20,058 nucleotides of DNA from a virus, in IMG/VR virus record IMGVR_UViG_3300047276_000332, positions 1-20,058 of that record. One strand, written 5' to 3'. Within the stretch, counting starts at the first letter, position 1. Each line of letters opens with the position of its first letter. Under the pieces are notes generated by a model that worked only from the letters and a program-made list of their open reading frames with translations, was not told the DNA's origin and ran no database searches. Made by a program: the position numbers and the translations under genes. Shown piece after piece: positions 1 to 4,913 of this stretch.

Positions 1-148
1 CTTCTTTAGAGCCCTTAAAACCCATCTCCTTGAGGATGGAATAGGCACTGCGCCCCCTCTTATGCATCCCATAAATTTCCAGCTTCAAGGCTTGTCTAAG
101 GGCAAGCAAACGAAAGTTTTCCACTGCTCCACCTACTAGCATAGTCAT
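1..148 (-). CDS. Conserved phage protein of unknown function, partial (runs off left edge)
   Basis: This is the N-terminal 49 residues of a minus-strand gene whose end lies outside the window. It starts at an ATG that overlaps the stop of the upstream 82-residue gene as ATGA, and a GGGAGG ribosome site lies four bases upstream. The visible protein has a hydrophobic start (MTMLVGGAVENF) followed by a basic helical stretch with LRQALKLEIYGMHKRGRSAY and then a glycine/lysine turn. The basic ILKEMGFKGSKE end resembles short helix-turn nucleic-acid-binding segments, but I cannot name a family. It is the last visible gene of a coupled minus-strand operon. A second in-frame ATG two codons later could also serve as start. 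The gene call is fairly secure; the function is unknown. Confidence 0.7.
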   Translation of the reverse strand, partial: MTMLVGGAVENFRLLALRQALKLEIYGMHKRGRSAYSILKEMGFKGSKE

Positions 149-393
149 GCTGCCTCCCTCATTAAGAGCTCCAGAAAATTCTCTCCAATGTATGGAAGCT
201 TCACCCAAAACTCTCCCTCTTTATACCCTGCAATGTCATGGGCATATATGCTCCCCATCTCTGTATATGTACCAAACACTGTTGCCATACGAATTGCACC
301 ACGCTTATTGTCTTCAATGATGGCTTCCCACCCATTGCGAAGAACCACTCTAGTGCCCTTCTTTAGTTTGTTTGTCTCTGCATATTTGCTCAT
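145..393 (-). CDS. Conserved hypothetical phage protein, 82 aa
   Basis: The gene starts at an ATG overlapping the stop of the Gp88-like gene as ATGA. An AAGGAG ribosome site lies six bases upstream. The product is a compact 82-residue soluble protein with a basic N-terminal third (LKKGTRVVLRNGWEAIIEDN) and a probable beta-rich core (GAIRMATVFGTYTEMGSIYAHDI). The KKGTRVVLRNGW start looks like a small SH3-like or KOW-like barrel, which is an impression from hydrophobic spacing and not a family match. No catalytic motif, membrane segment or cysteine is visible. It belongs to the left-arm minus-strand operon and is coupled to genes on both sides, so it is probably expressed with the Gp88-like protein. 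Function is unknown. Confidence 0.8.
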   Translation of the reverse strand: MSKYAETNKLKKGTRVVLRNGWEAIIEDNKRGAIRMATVFGTYTEMGSIYAHDIAGYKEGEFWVKLPYIGENFLELLMREAA

Positions 394-1028
394 GTCTGCT
401 CCTTGTGGTTGATAGTTACAATTTTAATCATCTTCCTTCCATGTGCTGGATAGGCAATGCTCCTAGCTTGCTTGCTCCAACACTCCCTACACCCATTGCA
501 TTTGCCTTCCTGCTGGTAGGCGGGACAAACATATGCCATGTCGGGCTTTGTGTGTGGCTTGATGACAAGAGACACCCACTTTCCCTTTGGTGCTTCATCA
601 ATGTTGTCTCCACTATACCGGACAACAACATTGTCAAGGGCGTTCAACCTCTCTAACACCTCTTGAAACTTGACAAACTTATGCATCCTTGTAGGAATCC
701 AATGCTTGCACCACGGGGTTGCTTTGCAAACATCATACACCTTCTCTGCAAGCTCTAGGGAATAAAGGTCTCCGCTGTCAAACCATCGGAAATGGCTCTC
801 GTGCTTGAGCAAATCAATCATTGTGTGTGTCCAGCTCGTGAGCTTCCATTCCTCTTTGTTAACAGAACGAACACGCTTGACATTGGAAAACCTATAGTTG
901 CCTGTCGTGGCATAACAGCCTTGACAAACCTCAACAAGCTGCCCATTAGCTCCAACAGAACCAGGGCAGGTTTCTATGGCTTGCAAGCTCCAGCTTTTAC
1001 AGCCAAGCTTGGATGTGTTAGACAACAT
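390..1028 (-). CDS. Gp88-family cysteine-rich phage protein
   Basis: A 212-residue protein that I place by motif memory in the Gp88 (gene product 88) family, seen in phages but of unsettled function. The N-terminal half has the typical cysteine cluster: C21 followed by PGS, then C35-x2-C38 followed by YA. A central FRWFDSGDLYS segment (about 80-90) matches the RWxxSGD element of that family. The C-terminal end has a second cluster, C168, C177, C180 and C183 (KCNGCRECW), which looks like a metal or iron-sulfur site. The start is supported by a GGAGG ribosome site five bases upstream of the ATG. The gene overlaps the upstream 26-residue reading frame by 11 bases and the downstream gene as ATGA. 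A metal-binding, nucleic-acid-related or radical-type role is possible, but this is inference. Confidence 0.8.
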   Translation of the reverse strand: MLSNTSKLGCKSWSLQAIETCPGSVGANGQLVEVCQGCYATTGNYRFSNVKRVRSVNKEEWKLTSWTHTMIDLLKHESHFRWFDSGDLYSLELAEKVYDVCKATPWCKHWIPTRMHKFVKFQEVLERLNALDNVVVRYSGDNIDEAPKGKWVSLVIKPHTKPDMAYVCPAYQQEGKCNGCRECWSKQARSIAYPAHGRKMIKIVTINHKEQT

Positions 1029-1098
1029 TTAAAGCCTCCATTAAGAGCCATGCTCCAAGGATTAACAGACAACATGTTACAAAAGCTTTGTCACTCAT
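1018..1098 (-). CDS. Putative small membrane peptide, 26 aa
   Basis: A very short reading frame with a good GGAG ribosome site five bases before its ATG. The product is MSDKAFVTCCLLILGAWLLM followed by EALNVV: a charged N-terminus, one strongly hydrophobic segment (residues 6-20) with a Cys-Cys pair, and a short tail. Its stop codon lies inside the start of the Gp88-like gene (11-base overlap), so it could be a real membrane peptide or a leader that couples translation into that gene. Its length is at the limit of what can be called from sequence. The combined ribosome site, coupling and coherent transmembrane pattern are why I keep it. Function is unknown. Confidence 0.5.
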   Translation of the reverse strand: MSDKAFVTCCLLILGAWLLMEALNVV

Positions 1099-1116
1099 AA
1101 AAGCTCCATTGTGCTA

Positions 1117-1155
1117 GGCAAAATTGCCACGCAAGGGCACTATGACAATGCCCTT
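1117..1155 (-). other. Two adjacent hairpins in the gap after the 85-aa gene
   Basis: Between the stop of the 85-residue gene and the 26-residue frame lie two inverted repeats. One has arms AAGGGCA (1133-1139) and TGCCCTT (1149-1155) around a nine-base loop. The second is GGCAAAATTGCC (1117-1128). Neither is followed by a T-run on either strand, so they look more like RNA processing or weak attenuation elements than classical terminators. Confidence 0.45.
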
Positions 1156-1169
1156 ACATAGAAGTCTGC

Positions 1170-1427
1170 TTAAATTGCAATTGCTTGCTTCTCTTGTTTA
1201 ACACGCAAACGCATGTGGTCTCGGTGTACCTTTACAACTTTGCTATGTCCCACTGTTACATAGCGGTCTGCACTAGGGCGAGCTTTGCGAATGGTAACAG
1301 ACAAAAGCCCAATTCGAGCCACCTGTCCATTGTAATGCTTTCCCTCATGGTAAACGGTCAAAAACCTATTGCCATGCTGAGAAACAAAACGACGAGCGGC
1401 AAAAAACTCTTTCAAAAGATTAAACAT
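1170..1427 (-). CDS. Hypothetical basic protein, 85 aa
   Basis: An in-frame ATG exists 24 bases further upstream (1451). I choose the ATG at 1427 because a GGAG ribosome site lies six bases before it. The protein begins MFNLLKEFFAARRF, an amphipathic basic helix, followed by a beta-rich middle (RFLTVYHEGKHYNGQVARIG, LLSVTIRK) and a basic C-terminal part with several His, Lys and Arg residues. High basic content suggests nucleic-acid contact, but no named domain is recognised. It lies 83 bases downstream of the 187-residue gene, separated by a strongly structured spacer, and 71 bases upstream of the 26-residue frame. It is probably an early or middle gene of the left-arm operon; that is inferred from position only. 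Confidence 0.7.
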   Translation of the reverse strand: MFNLLKEFFAARRFVSQHGNRFLTVYHEGKHYNGQVARIGLLSVTIRKARPSADRYVTVGHSKVVKVHRDHMRLRVKQEKQAIAI

Positions 1428-1444
1428 ATTATCTCCAGGTTTTA

Positions 1445-1502
1445 GATGCAAAAGCGCATCCGATAAGAGCCCACGAGCTTTGCTTGTGAGCCCCTATCGG
1501 GG
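1445..1502 (-). promoter_or_regulatory. Nested hairpin cluster in 5' leader of the 85-aa gene
   Basis: The spacer between two minus-strand genes can form several stems: GATGC/GCATC (1445-1449 with 1456-1460), CACGAGC/GCTTGTG with a TTT loop (1472-1478 with 1482-1488, one G-T wobble), an outer CCGATA/TATCGG pair (1460-1465 with 1495-1500) enclosing it, and the competing CCCC-TATC-GGGG hairpin (1491-1502). A GAGCCC direct repeat flanks the central stem. Outer pair and competing hairpin are mutually exclusive, as in attenuators. No T-run follows. It ends 18 bases before the next start codon. Confidence 0.45.
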
Positions 1503-1510
1503 CGTTCTTG

Positions 1511-2074
1511 TCATTCTTTCTCGCCTCGCCCGATGCTTGCCATTGCTTGCTGGATGAGGTCTGCCGCTTTGAGGTATCCGGCGTCGTACACTGCCTGCAT
1601 CACCTTCTCAAGGGTATCAATCATTGCTGGCTGGCTGTCCACCTTCACCACCACCTCTTCCCCTTCCGTCTCCCCTTCACCTTCTGCCTTCTCTGCCTTG
1701 ATGGGCTTCACCTTCCCTTCCTCGTCAATCTCTGCTGTGCCCTTCTCAAGCTTCCGCAGGTCTGCCGCGAGCTTCTGAACTGAACTATACGAGGGCATGA
1801 TTGTTAGCAGGGTTTGGCGTGTTTCGCTTTTTGCTGCTGCGTCTGCTACTCGCTTGAATTCGCTTTTGCGGGTTTTTGCTGTTCCCTTCTCGTATAGGGA
1901 AAGTGCCTGCTCTCCATACCCCTCAATCATCGCTTTGTATTCTGCTTCCTGCCCTGCTGCATATTCGCACACTGCCTGTCTCAGGGTTTCCATGAGCTTG
2001 CCGCCCATGTCTTTCTGCACTTGTGCGAAGTGTGCCCCTATTGCTTGGGGGCTATGTTTCTCTCTCTTACCCAT
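1511..2074 (-). CDS. Hypothetical protein, 187 aa, first gene of the left-arm operon
   Basis: Starts at an ATG preceded by an AAGGAGAG ribosome site. This is the gene nearest the divergent regulatory region on the minus strand, so it is probably the first to be transcribed leftward. The product is soluble and mostly helical: a basic N-terminus (MGKREKHSPQAIGAHF), a helical region with a conserved-looking Glu/Tyr stretch, a basic segment (TAKTRKSEFKRVADAAAKSE), then a strongly charged low-complexity linker near residues 116-143 rich in Glu, Gly and Lys, and a C-terminal helical segment ending GRGEKE. I recognise no family. The arrangement of helical core, charged linker and short C-terminal helix is compatible with a DNA-binding or DNA-mimic early protein, but nothing in the sequence proves this. 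Confidence 0.75.
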   Translation of the reverse strand: MGKREKHSPQAIGAHFAQVQKDMGGKLMETLRQAVCEYAAGQEAEYKAMIEGYGEQALSLYEKGTAKTRKSEFKRVADAAAKSETRQTLLTIMPSYSSVQKLAADLRKLEKGTAEIDEEGKVKPIKAEKAEGEGETEGEEVVVKVDSQPAMIDTLEKVMQAVYDAGYLKAADLIQQAMASIGRGEKE

Positions 2075-2088
2075 TTGATTCTCTCCTT

Positions 2089-2106
2089 GGTTACTAGCTA
2101 GTTACC
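2089..2106. promoter_or_regulatory. 18-bp dyad, possible operator
   Basis: GGTTACTAGCTAGTTACC is a near-perfect palindrome: the central ten bases are perfectly symmetric and the outer GGT/ACC arms match, with only the T-T pair between them mismatched. It lies directly upstream of the AAGGAG ribosome site of the 187-residue gene and between it and the leftward promoter, a good place for an operator or an RNA-level control element. A further ACTAG occurs at 2107-2112. No binding protein can be assigned. Confidence 0.4.
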
Positions 2107-2146
2107 TACTAGCCGGATGCCATGCTCTTTTGCTTGGCATGGGGGT

Positions 2147-2172
2147 ATTGTATCACAGAACTAGTTTGTCAA
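2147..2172 (-). promoter_or_regulatory. Probable leftward promoter with extended -10
   Basis: On the minus strand a TACAAT box (2152-2147) is immediately preceded by TGA, giving the extended -10 form TGnTACAAT. A perfect TTGACA lies upstream (2172-2167), but the spacing is 14 bases, shorter than the usual 16-18, so the extended -10 probably carries recognition. It would start transcription of the 187-residue gene with a leader of about 60 bases that contains a hairpin and the dyad. Confidence 0.45.
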
Positions 2173-2350
2173 GTGTATACCTGAGTGCATTGTAAGGTCT
2201 TTCCCTGGTGGCTCTAGGGCTCCCTCTATTGTACTCACACCTAGCACACGAGCTCTCAAAAGTCAAGCCCAGGGGCATTTTTGTTGCACAAAAGCAACAC
2301 CCGGGGGGAGGGACAAACGAGCCAACACAGTAGCGGTAGCCCCCTAAGTA

Positions 2351-2393
2351 CAAAAAAGAGCAAAAATGGACAAAAATGCACCAAAAAAGAGCA
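2351..2393. repeat. Phased A-tracts (probable curved DNA)
   Basis: Four A-runs begin at 2352 (six A), 2362 (five A), 2372 (five A) and 2383 (six A), that is at ten to eleven base spacing, one per helical turn. They are carried by two CAAAAATG-type ten-base repeats flanked by two copies of CAAAAAAGAGCA (2351-2362 and 2382-2393). A-tracts in phase with the helix are known to bend DNA. They sit nine bases before the first DnaA-box-like site. Confidence 0.65.
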
Positions 2394-2401
2394 TTATTTT
2401 A

Positions 2402-2462
2402 TGTGTATAAGCTGTGGATAACTTATTGATTTGTCTAGCATTTGTGGATAAGTTGTGTATAT
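2402..2462 (-). promoter_or_regulatory. Cluster of DnaA-box-like 9-mers in two phased pairs
   Basis: Three exact matches to the bacterial DnaA box (TTATNCACA, read on the minus strand) occur at 2402-2410, 2413-2421 and 2443-2451, and a fourth with one mismatch at 2454-2462. All share one orientation. They form two pairs; within each pair the sites start 11 bases apart with a two-base gap, and the pairs are separated by 21 bases. The central two are the strong TTATCCACA form. This is a candidate host DnaA-binding array for phage replication or for control of the flanking promoters. Confidence 0.6.
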
Positions 2463-2474
2463 CTTTTAAAGGAG

Positions 2475-2524
2475 ACACAGAAGCTGTCCTGAATGGCATA
2501 AAAGCTACACAAAAGCTGCCCTGA
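2475..2524 (+). repeat. 18-bp imperfect direct repeat
   Basis: ACACAGAAGCTGTCCTGA (2475-2492) and ACACAAAAGCTGCCCTGA (2507-2524) agree at 16 of 18 positions and start 32 bases apart, about three helical turns. They lie between the DnaA-box-like cluster and the rightward promoter. They could be iteron-like or operator half-sites for a phage protein; no function is shown. Confidence 0.5.
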
Positions 2525-2562
2525 TGTACATAGAAGAAGGGAAGGCATTACTAGTTTCAGCA

Positions 2563-2693
2563 AATAAAGCTTGACAAATATGTTTTTATATGTTATAATA
2601 GTACACATAAGTACACTAAGGATGTTCTTATAAACATAAAAGAATAAAGCTTTACTTATATTGTTTTGTTATAAACATATAAGACACTAAGGA
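2563..2693 (+). repeat. Tandem duplicated promoter/leader unit
   Basis: Two units both begin with AATAAAGCTT (2563-2572 and 2643-2652) and both end with ACACTAAGGA (2613-2622 and 2684-2693), with similar TATAA-containing sequence in between. The first keeps a perfect promoter; the second has lost the -35 box and is about nine bases shorter, but supplies the TAAGGA ribosome site of the small terminase gene. It looks like an old tandem duplication in which the copies have specialised. Confidence 0.5.
2571..2599 (+). promoter_or_regulatory. Consensus sigma70 promoter for the rightward head genes
   Basis: A perfect TTGACA (2571-2576) and a perfect TATAAT (2594-2599) are separated by exactly 17 bases. 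It faces the small terminase gene about 100 bases downstream, and no terminator lies between. The initial transcribed region (ATAGTACACATAAGT) resembles that of the second promoter at 6872, suggesting a shared leader. Use of host RNA polymerase is inferred from the consensus. Confidence 0.85.
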
Positions 2694-2699
2694 CTTGTA

Positions 2700-3119
2700 A
2701 TGGACATTAAAGAAGCTCTAGAGAACCAGCCAGCCCCTGTTAAACGAGGAAGGGGACGTCCCAAGAAGGGAGAAATTGTAGCAAAGATGCCCAAGAAGAG
2801 GGGGCTTGTAGGCCGTCCTAAGGGCGAACAGAGCATCATCAACGAATATAGGGCTAGAATGTTAGCCTCTCCTAAAAGCTCTAAGGTGTTAGAGAAAATT
2901 TATGAGGCTGCCCTGAATGATGAACATAAAAACCAGAGTGCTGCGTGGAAACTCATTATGGACAGAATGTTGCCCCTTAGCTATTTCGAGAAAAGCAACA
3001 ATGTTGCTGGTAGGGCTAGTGTTAACATCACTATCACTGGTGTTAATGGAGACACCACCATCATTGGAAACGAAGAAGCAGATGATGTCCAATATGTGGA
3101 GAAGAGCAATGAATTTTGA
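2700..3119 (+). CDS. Putative terminase small subunit with AT-hooks
   Basis: A 139-residue basic protein preceded by a TAAGGA ribosome site. Residues 16-24 (RGRGRPKKG) form a canonical AT-hook and residues 35-42 (GLVGRPKG) a second, weaker one, so the N-terminal third is expected to grip the minor groove of AT-rich DNA. Residues 46-97 are helical and carry a conserved-looking KVLEKIYEAALNDEHKNQSA and LIMDRMLPLSYFEK pattern that I associate with small terminase subunits of this phage type. The acidic C-terminal tail follows a short beta-rich part. Position as first gene before TerL supports recognition of the packaging site. The alternative is a general AT-hook DNA-binding protein. It overlaps the next gene by 11 bases. 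Confidence 0.65.
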   Translation: MDIKEALENQPAPVKRGRGRPKKGEIVAKMPKKRGLVGRPKGEQSIINEYRARMLASPKSSKVLEKIYEAALNDEHKNQSAAWKLIMDRMLPLSYFEKSNNVAGRASVNITITGVNGDTTIIGNEEADDVQYVEKSNEF

Positions 3120-3657
3120 TTTGTATAAAGACGCTCTAGGACAACACGAAAGTACAGACAACTACAGCAAGGTGAATAAATATAACTACCTTGGGCGTTA
3201 TCAATTTGGTGCTAGAGATTTGCAAGCTCTTGGAATGGTGAAGAAGGGAACAACACAAGCAGGGCTTAACAAAGATAGTAATTGGCTTGTTGGAAATAAG
3301 AAAGAATTTCTGTCTTCTCCTGAAATGCAGGACGAAGCTCTAAGAAAAGCAACAGAAAGAAACTATTCCTATTTAACAAAGAAGGGCATCATCAATGATG
3401 ACACTTCTCCTGATGAACAAGTGAAGCTTTTGACAGGAGCCCACCTTGTTGGAGGGTGGGGGCTTATTAAGAGCCTAAGGGGAGAAGATGTTAGAGATGC
3501 TAACAGGATGTCTCCTGATGTTTGGGGAGAGAAGGTGAGACAAAGCTATTTGGAAATGCTTCCTAAACAAGCTTCTCCTATGCCAATGCCAGAAGAACCT
3601 TCCTTTGAAAACTTCCAGAATATGTTGTTAGGCAATCCATTGGGCACGGCTCCGTGA
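3109..3657 (+). CDS. Lysozyme-like (transglycosylase-like) protein between the terminase genes
   Basis: The frame is open further upstream inside the small terminase gene, but the ATG at 3109 has a GGAG ribosome site seven bases before it, giving 182 residues. The start DLYKDALGQHESTDNYSKVN, followed by YNYLGRYQFGARDLQALG, matches the ESxxxY...GxYQF pattern of lysozyme-like transglycosylase domains. Glu14 is the likely catalytic acid. AHLVGGWG (111-118) is a second typical element. The last 30 residues (PMPMPEEP...) form a proline-rich tail. No signal peptide or membrane segment is seen. It may be a virion-associated wall hydrolase used at DNA entry. Its place between the two terminase genes is unusual. 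The C-terminal stop overlaps the GTG start of TerL. Confidence 0.65.
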   Translation: MNFDLYKDALGQHESTDNYSKVNKYNYLGRYQFGARDLQALGMVKKGTTQAGLNKDSNWLVGNKKEFLSSPEMQDEALRKATERNYSYLTKKGIINDDTSPDEQVKLLTGAHLVGGWGLIKSLRGEDVRDANRMSPDVWGEKVRQSYLEMLPKQASPMPMPEEPSFENFQNMLLGNPLGTAP

Positions 3658-4904
3658 GTGAGTTTAACATTAAGCTGCTTCCCTGGCAGCAAGAGGTGTG
3701 GGGAGACAAGACAAGGTTTAAGGTGGTGGCTGCTGGGCGTAGAACAGGCAAGAGCAGGCTTGCGGCCTATTTGCTTCTCTTCAATGCCTTACAAGCAGAG
3801 AAAGGCCATGTGTTCTATGTTGCCCCCACACAAGGGCAGGCAAGGGACATTATGTGGCAGACATTGTTGGAGACAGGCCATTCTGTTATAACAGGAAGCC
3901 ATGTTAACAACTTACAGATAAAGCTGGTTAATGGAGCAACCATTTCCCTAAAGGGAGCTGATAGGCCAGAGACAATGCGTGGTGTGTCTCTAAAGTATTT
4001 GGTGATGGATGAATATGCAGACATGAAGCCAGAGGTGTGGGAACAAATCTTACGTCCTGCTCTGGCTGACCAGAAGGGAAGTGCTTTGTTCATTGGAACA
4101 CCAATGGGTCGTAATCACTTCTATGACTTGTTTATGCACGGGAAGGAAGAGGAAGACCCCACCTTCAAGAGTTGGTTGTTCACCAGCTATGACAACCCCC
4201 TGATAGACCCTAATGAAATTGAGGCTGCTAAGAAGAACATGAGCAGCTTTGCTTTTAGGCAGGAGTTTATGGCTTCTTTCGAGGCACAGGGAGGGGAGTT
4301 GTTTAAAGAAGAATGGGTGAAGGTGGACGAAGAAGAGCCTGCTCAGGGAGACTATTACATTGCCATAGACCTTGCTGGCTTTACAGATGAGAGCAAGGCA
4401 AGCAAGAGCAAGAAGCTAGACAATAGTGCAATTTCTGTTGTTAAATGCAATGAAGAGGGATGGTATGTTAAGGACATCATCTATGGCAGATGGAGTGTAG
4501 AAGAGACAGCACAGAAGATATTTAATGCTGTTAAGAAATATGAGCCCCTTGCTGTAGGGATAGAAAAGGGAATTGCCAAGCAAGCTGTTATGCCCTATTT
4601 GTCAGACTTGATGAGAAGAAGGCAGACATTCTTTAGAGTGGAGGAGCTTTCACATGGAAACAAAAAGAAGACAGACCGCATTGTTTGGGCCTTACAAGGG
4701 CGTTTTGAGCATGGACAGGTTGTGCTTAATAAGGGGACATGGAACATGGAGTTTTTGGATGAACTCTTCCAGTTTCCAAACAAGCTTGTGCATGATGACC
4801 TCATTGATTCGTTAAGCTACATTGAACAACTTAACAAGCAAAGCTATGCCCAACACTTTGAAGAAGACGAATATGAACCAATGGACGCTGTTAGCGGCTA
4901 CTAA
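3654..4904 (+). CDS. terL: Terminase large subunit (packaging ATPase and nuclease)
   Basis: TerL drives DNA into the prohead and cuts the concatemer. The 416-residue protein has a Walker A at 26-34 (AAGRRTGKS), a Walker B at 116-120 (LVMDE) and a coupling motif at about 147-150 (IGTP) in the ATPase half. The RNase H-like nuclease half shows three acidic sites: D239 in YIAIDLAG, E304 in VGIEKG and D381/D382 with D385 in HDDLIDS. This order is that of Terminase_6-type large subunits. Translation starts at GTG, overlapping the previous stop as GTGA, with no strong ribosome site, so it is probably coupled. The length is on the short side for large terminases but both domains look complete. Confidence 0.95.
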   Translation: MSEFNIKLLPWQQEVWGDKTRFKVVAAGRRTGKSRLAAYLLLFNALQAEKGHVFYVAPTQGQARDIMWQTLLETGHSVITGSHVNNLQIKLVNGATISLKGADRPETMRGVSLKYLVMDEYADMKPEVWEQILRPALADQKGSALFIGTPMGRNHFYDLFMHGKEEEDPTFKSWLFTSYDNPLIDPNEIEAAKKNMSSFAFRQEFMASFEAQGGELFKEEWVKVDEEEPAQGDYYIAIDLAGFTDESKASKSKKLDNSAISVVKCNEEGWYVKDIIYGRWSVEETAQKIFNAVKKYEPLAVGIEKGIAKQAVMPYLSDLMRRRQTFFRVEELSHGNKKKTDRIVWALQGRFEHGQVVLNKGTWNMEFLDELFQFPNKLVHDDLIDSLSYIEQLNKQSYAQHFEEDEYEPMDAVSGY

Positions 4905-4913
4905 GGAGAAGCA

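Larger units (their letters stand above)
2075..2699. other. Divergent intergenic region, candidate replication origin and transcription switch
   Basis: A 625-base stretch between the first leftward gene and the first rightward gene with no supported coding frame. The left 280 bases are of mixed composition and hold a dyad, a hairpin (ATGCCA at 2117-2122 with TGGCAT at 2135-2140), the leftward promoter and a TGTTGC/GCAACA hairpin (2282-2287 with 2294-2299). From 2340 rightward the sequence becomes AT-rich and holds phased A-tracts, DnaA-box-like sites, a direct repeat and a duplicated promoter/leader. The combination is typical of an origin next to divergent promoters; origin function is inferred. 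Confidence 0.6.

Noticed and set aside
1445-1510. Possible tRNA in the structured spacer
   Set aside because: No T-loop consensus, anticodon arm or acceptor stem of seven pairs can be made; the stems fit a hairpin cluster instead.
2153-2353. A 66-codon minus-strand frame with Cys pairs in the switch region
   Set aside because: It needs a TTG start without a ribosome site and overlaps the -35/-10 spacer of the leftward promoter; the Cys-rich composition follows from the local base content.
2917-3108. Upstream extension of the lysozyme-like gene inside the small terminase gene
   Set aside because: The extension has no ribosome site and reads through the small terminase in another frame; the ATG at 3109 has a good site and gives the expected domain start.
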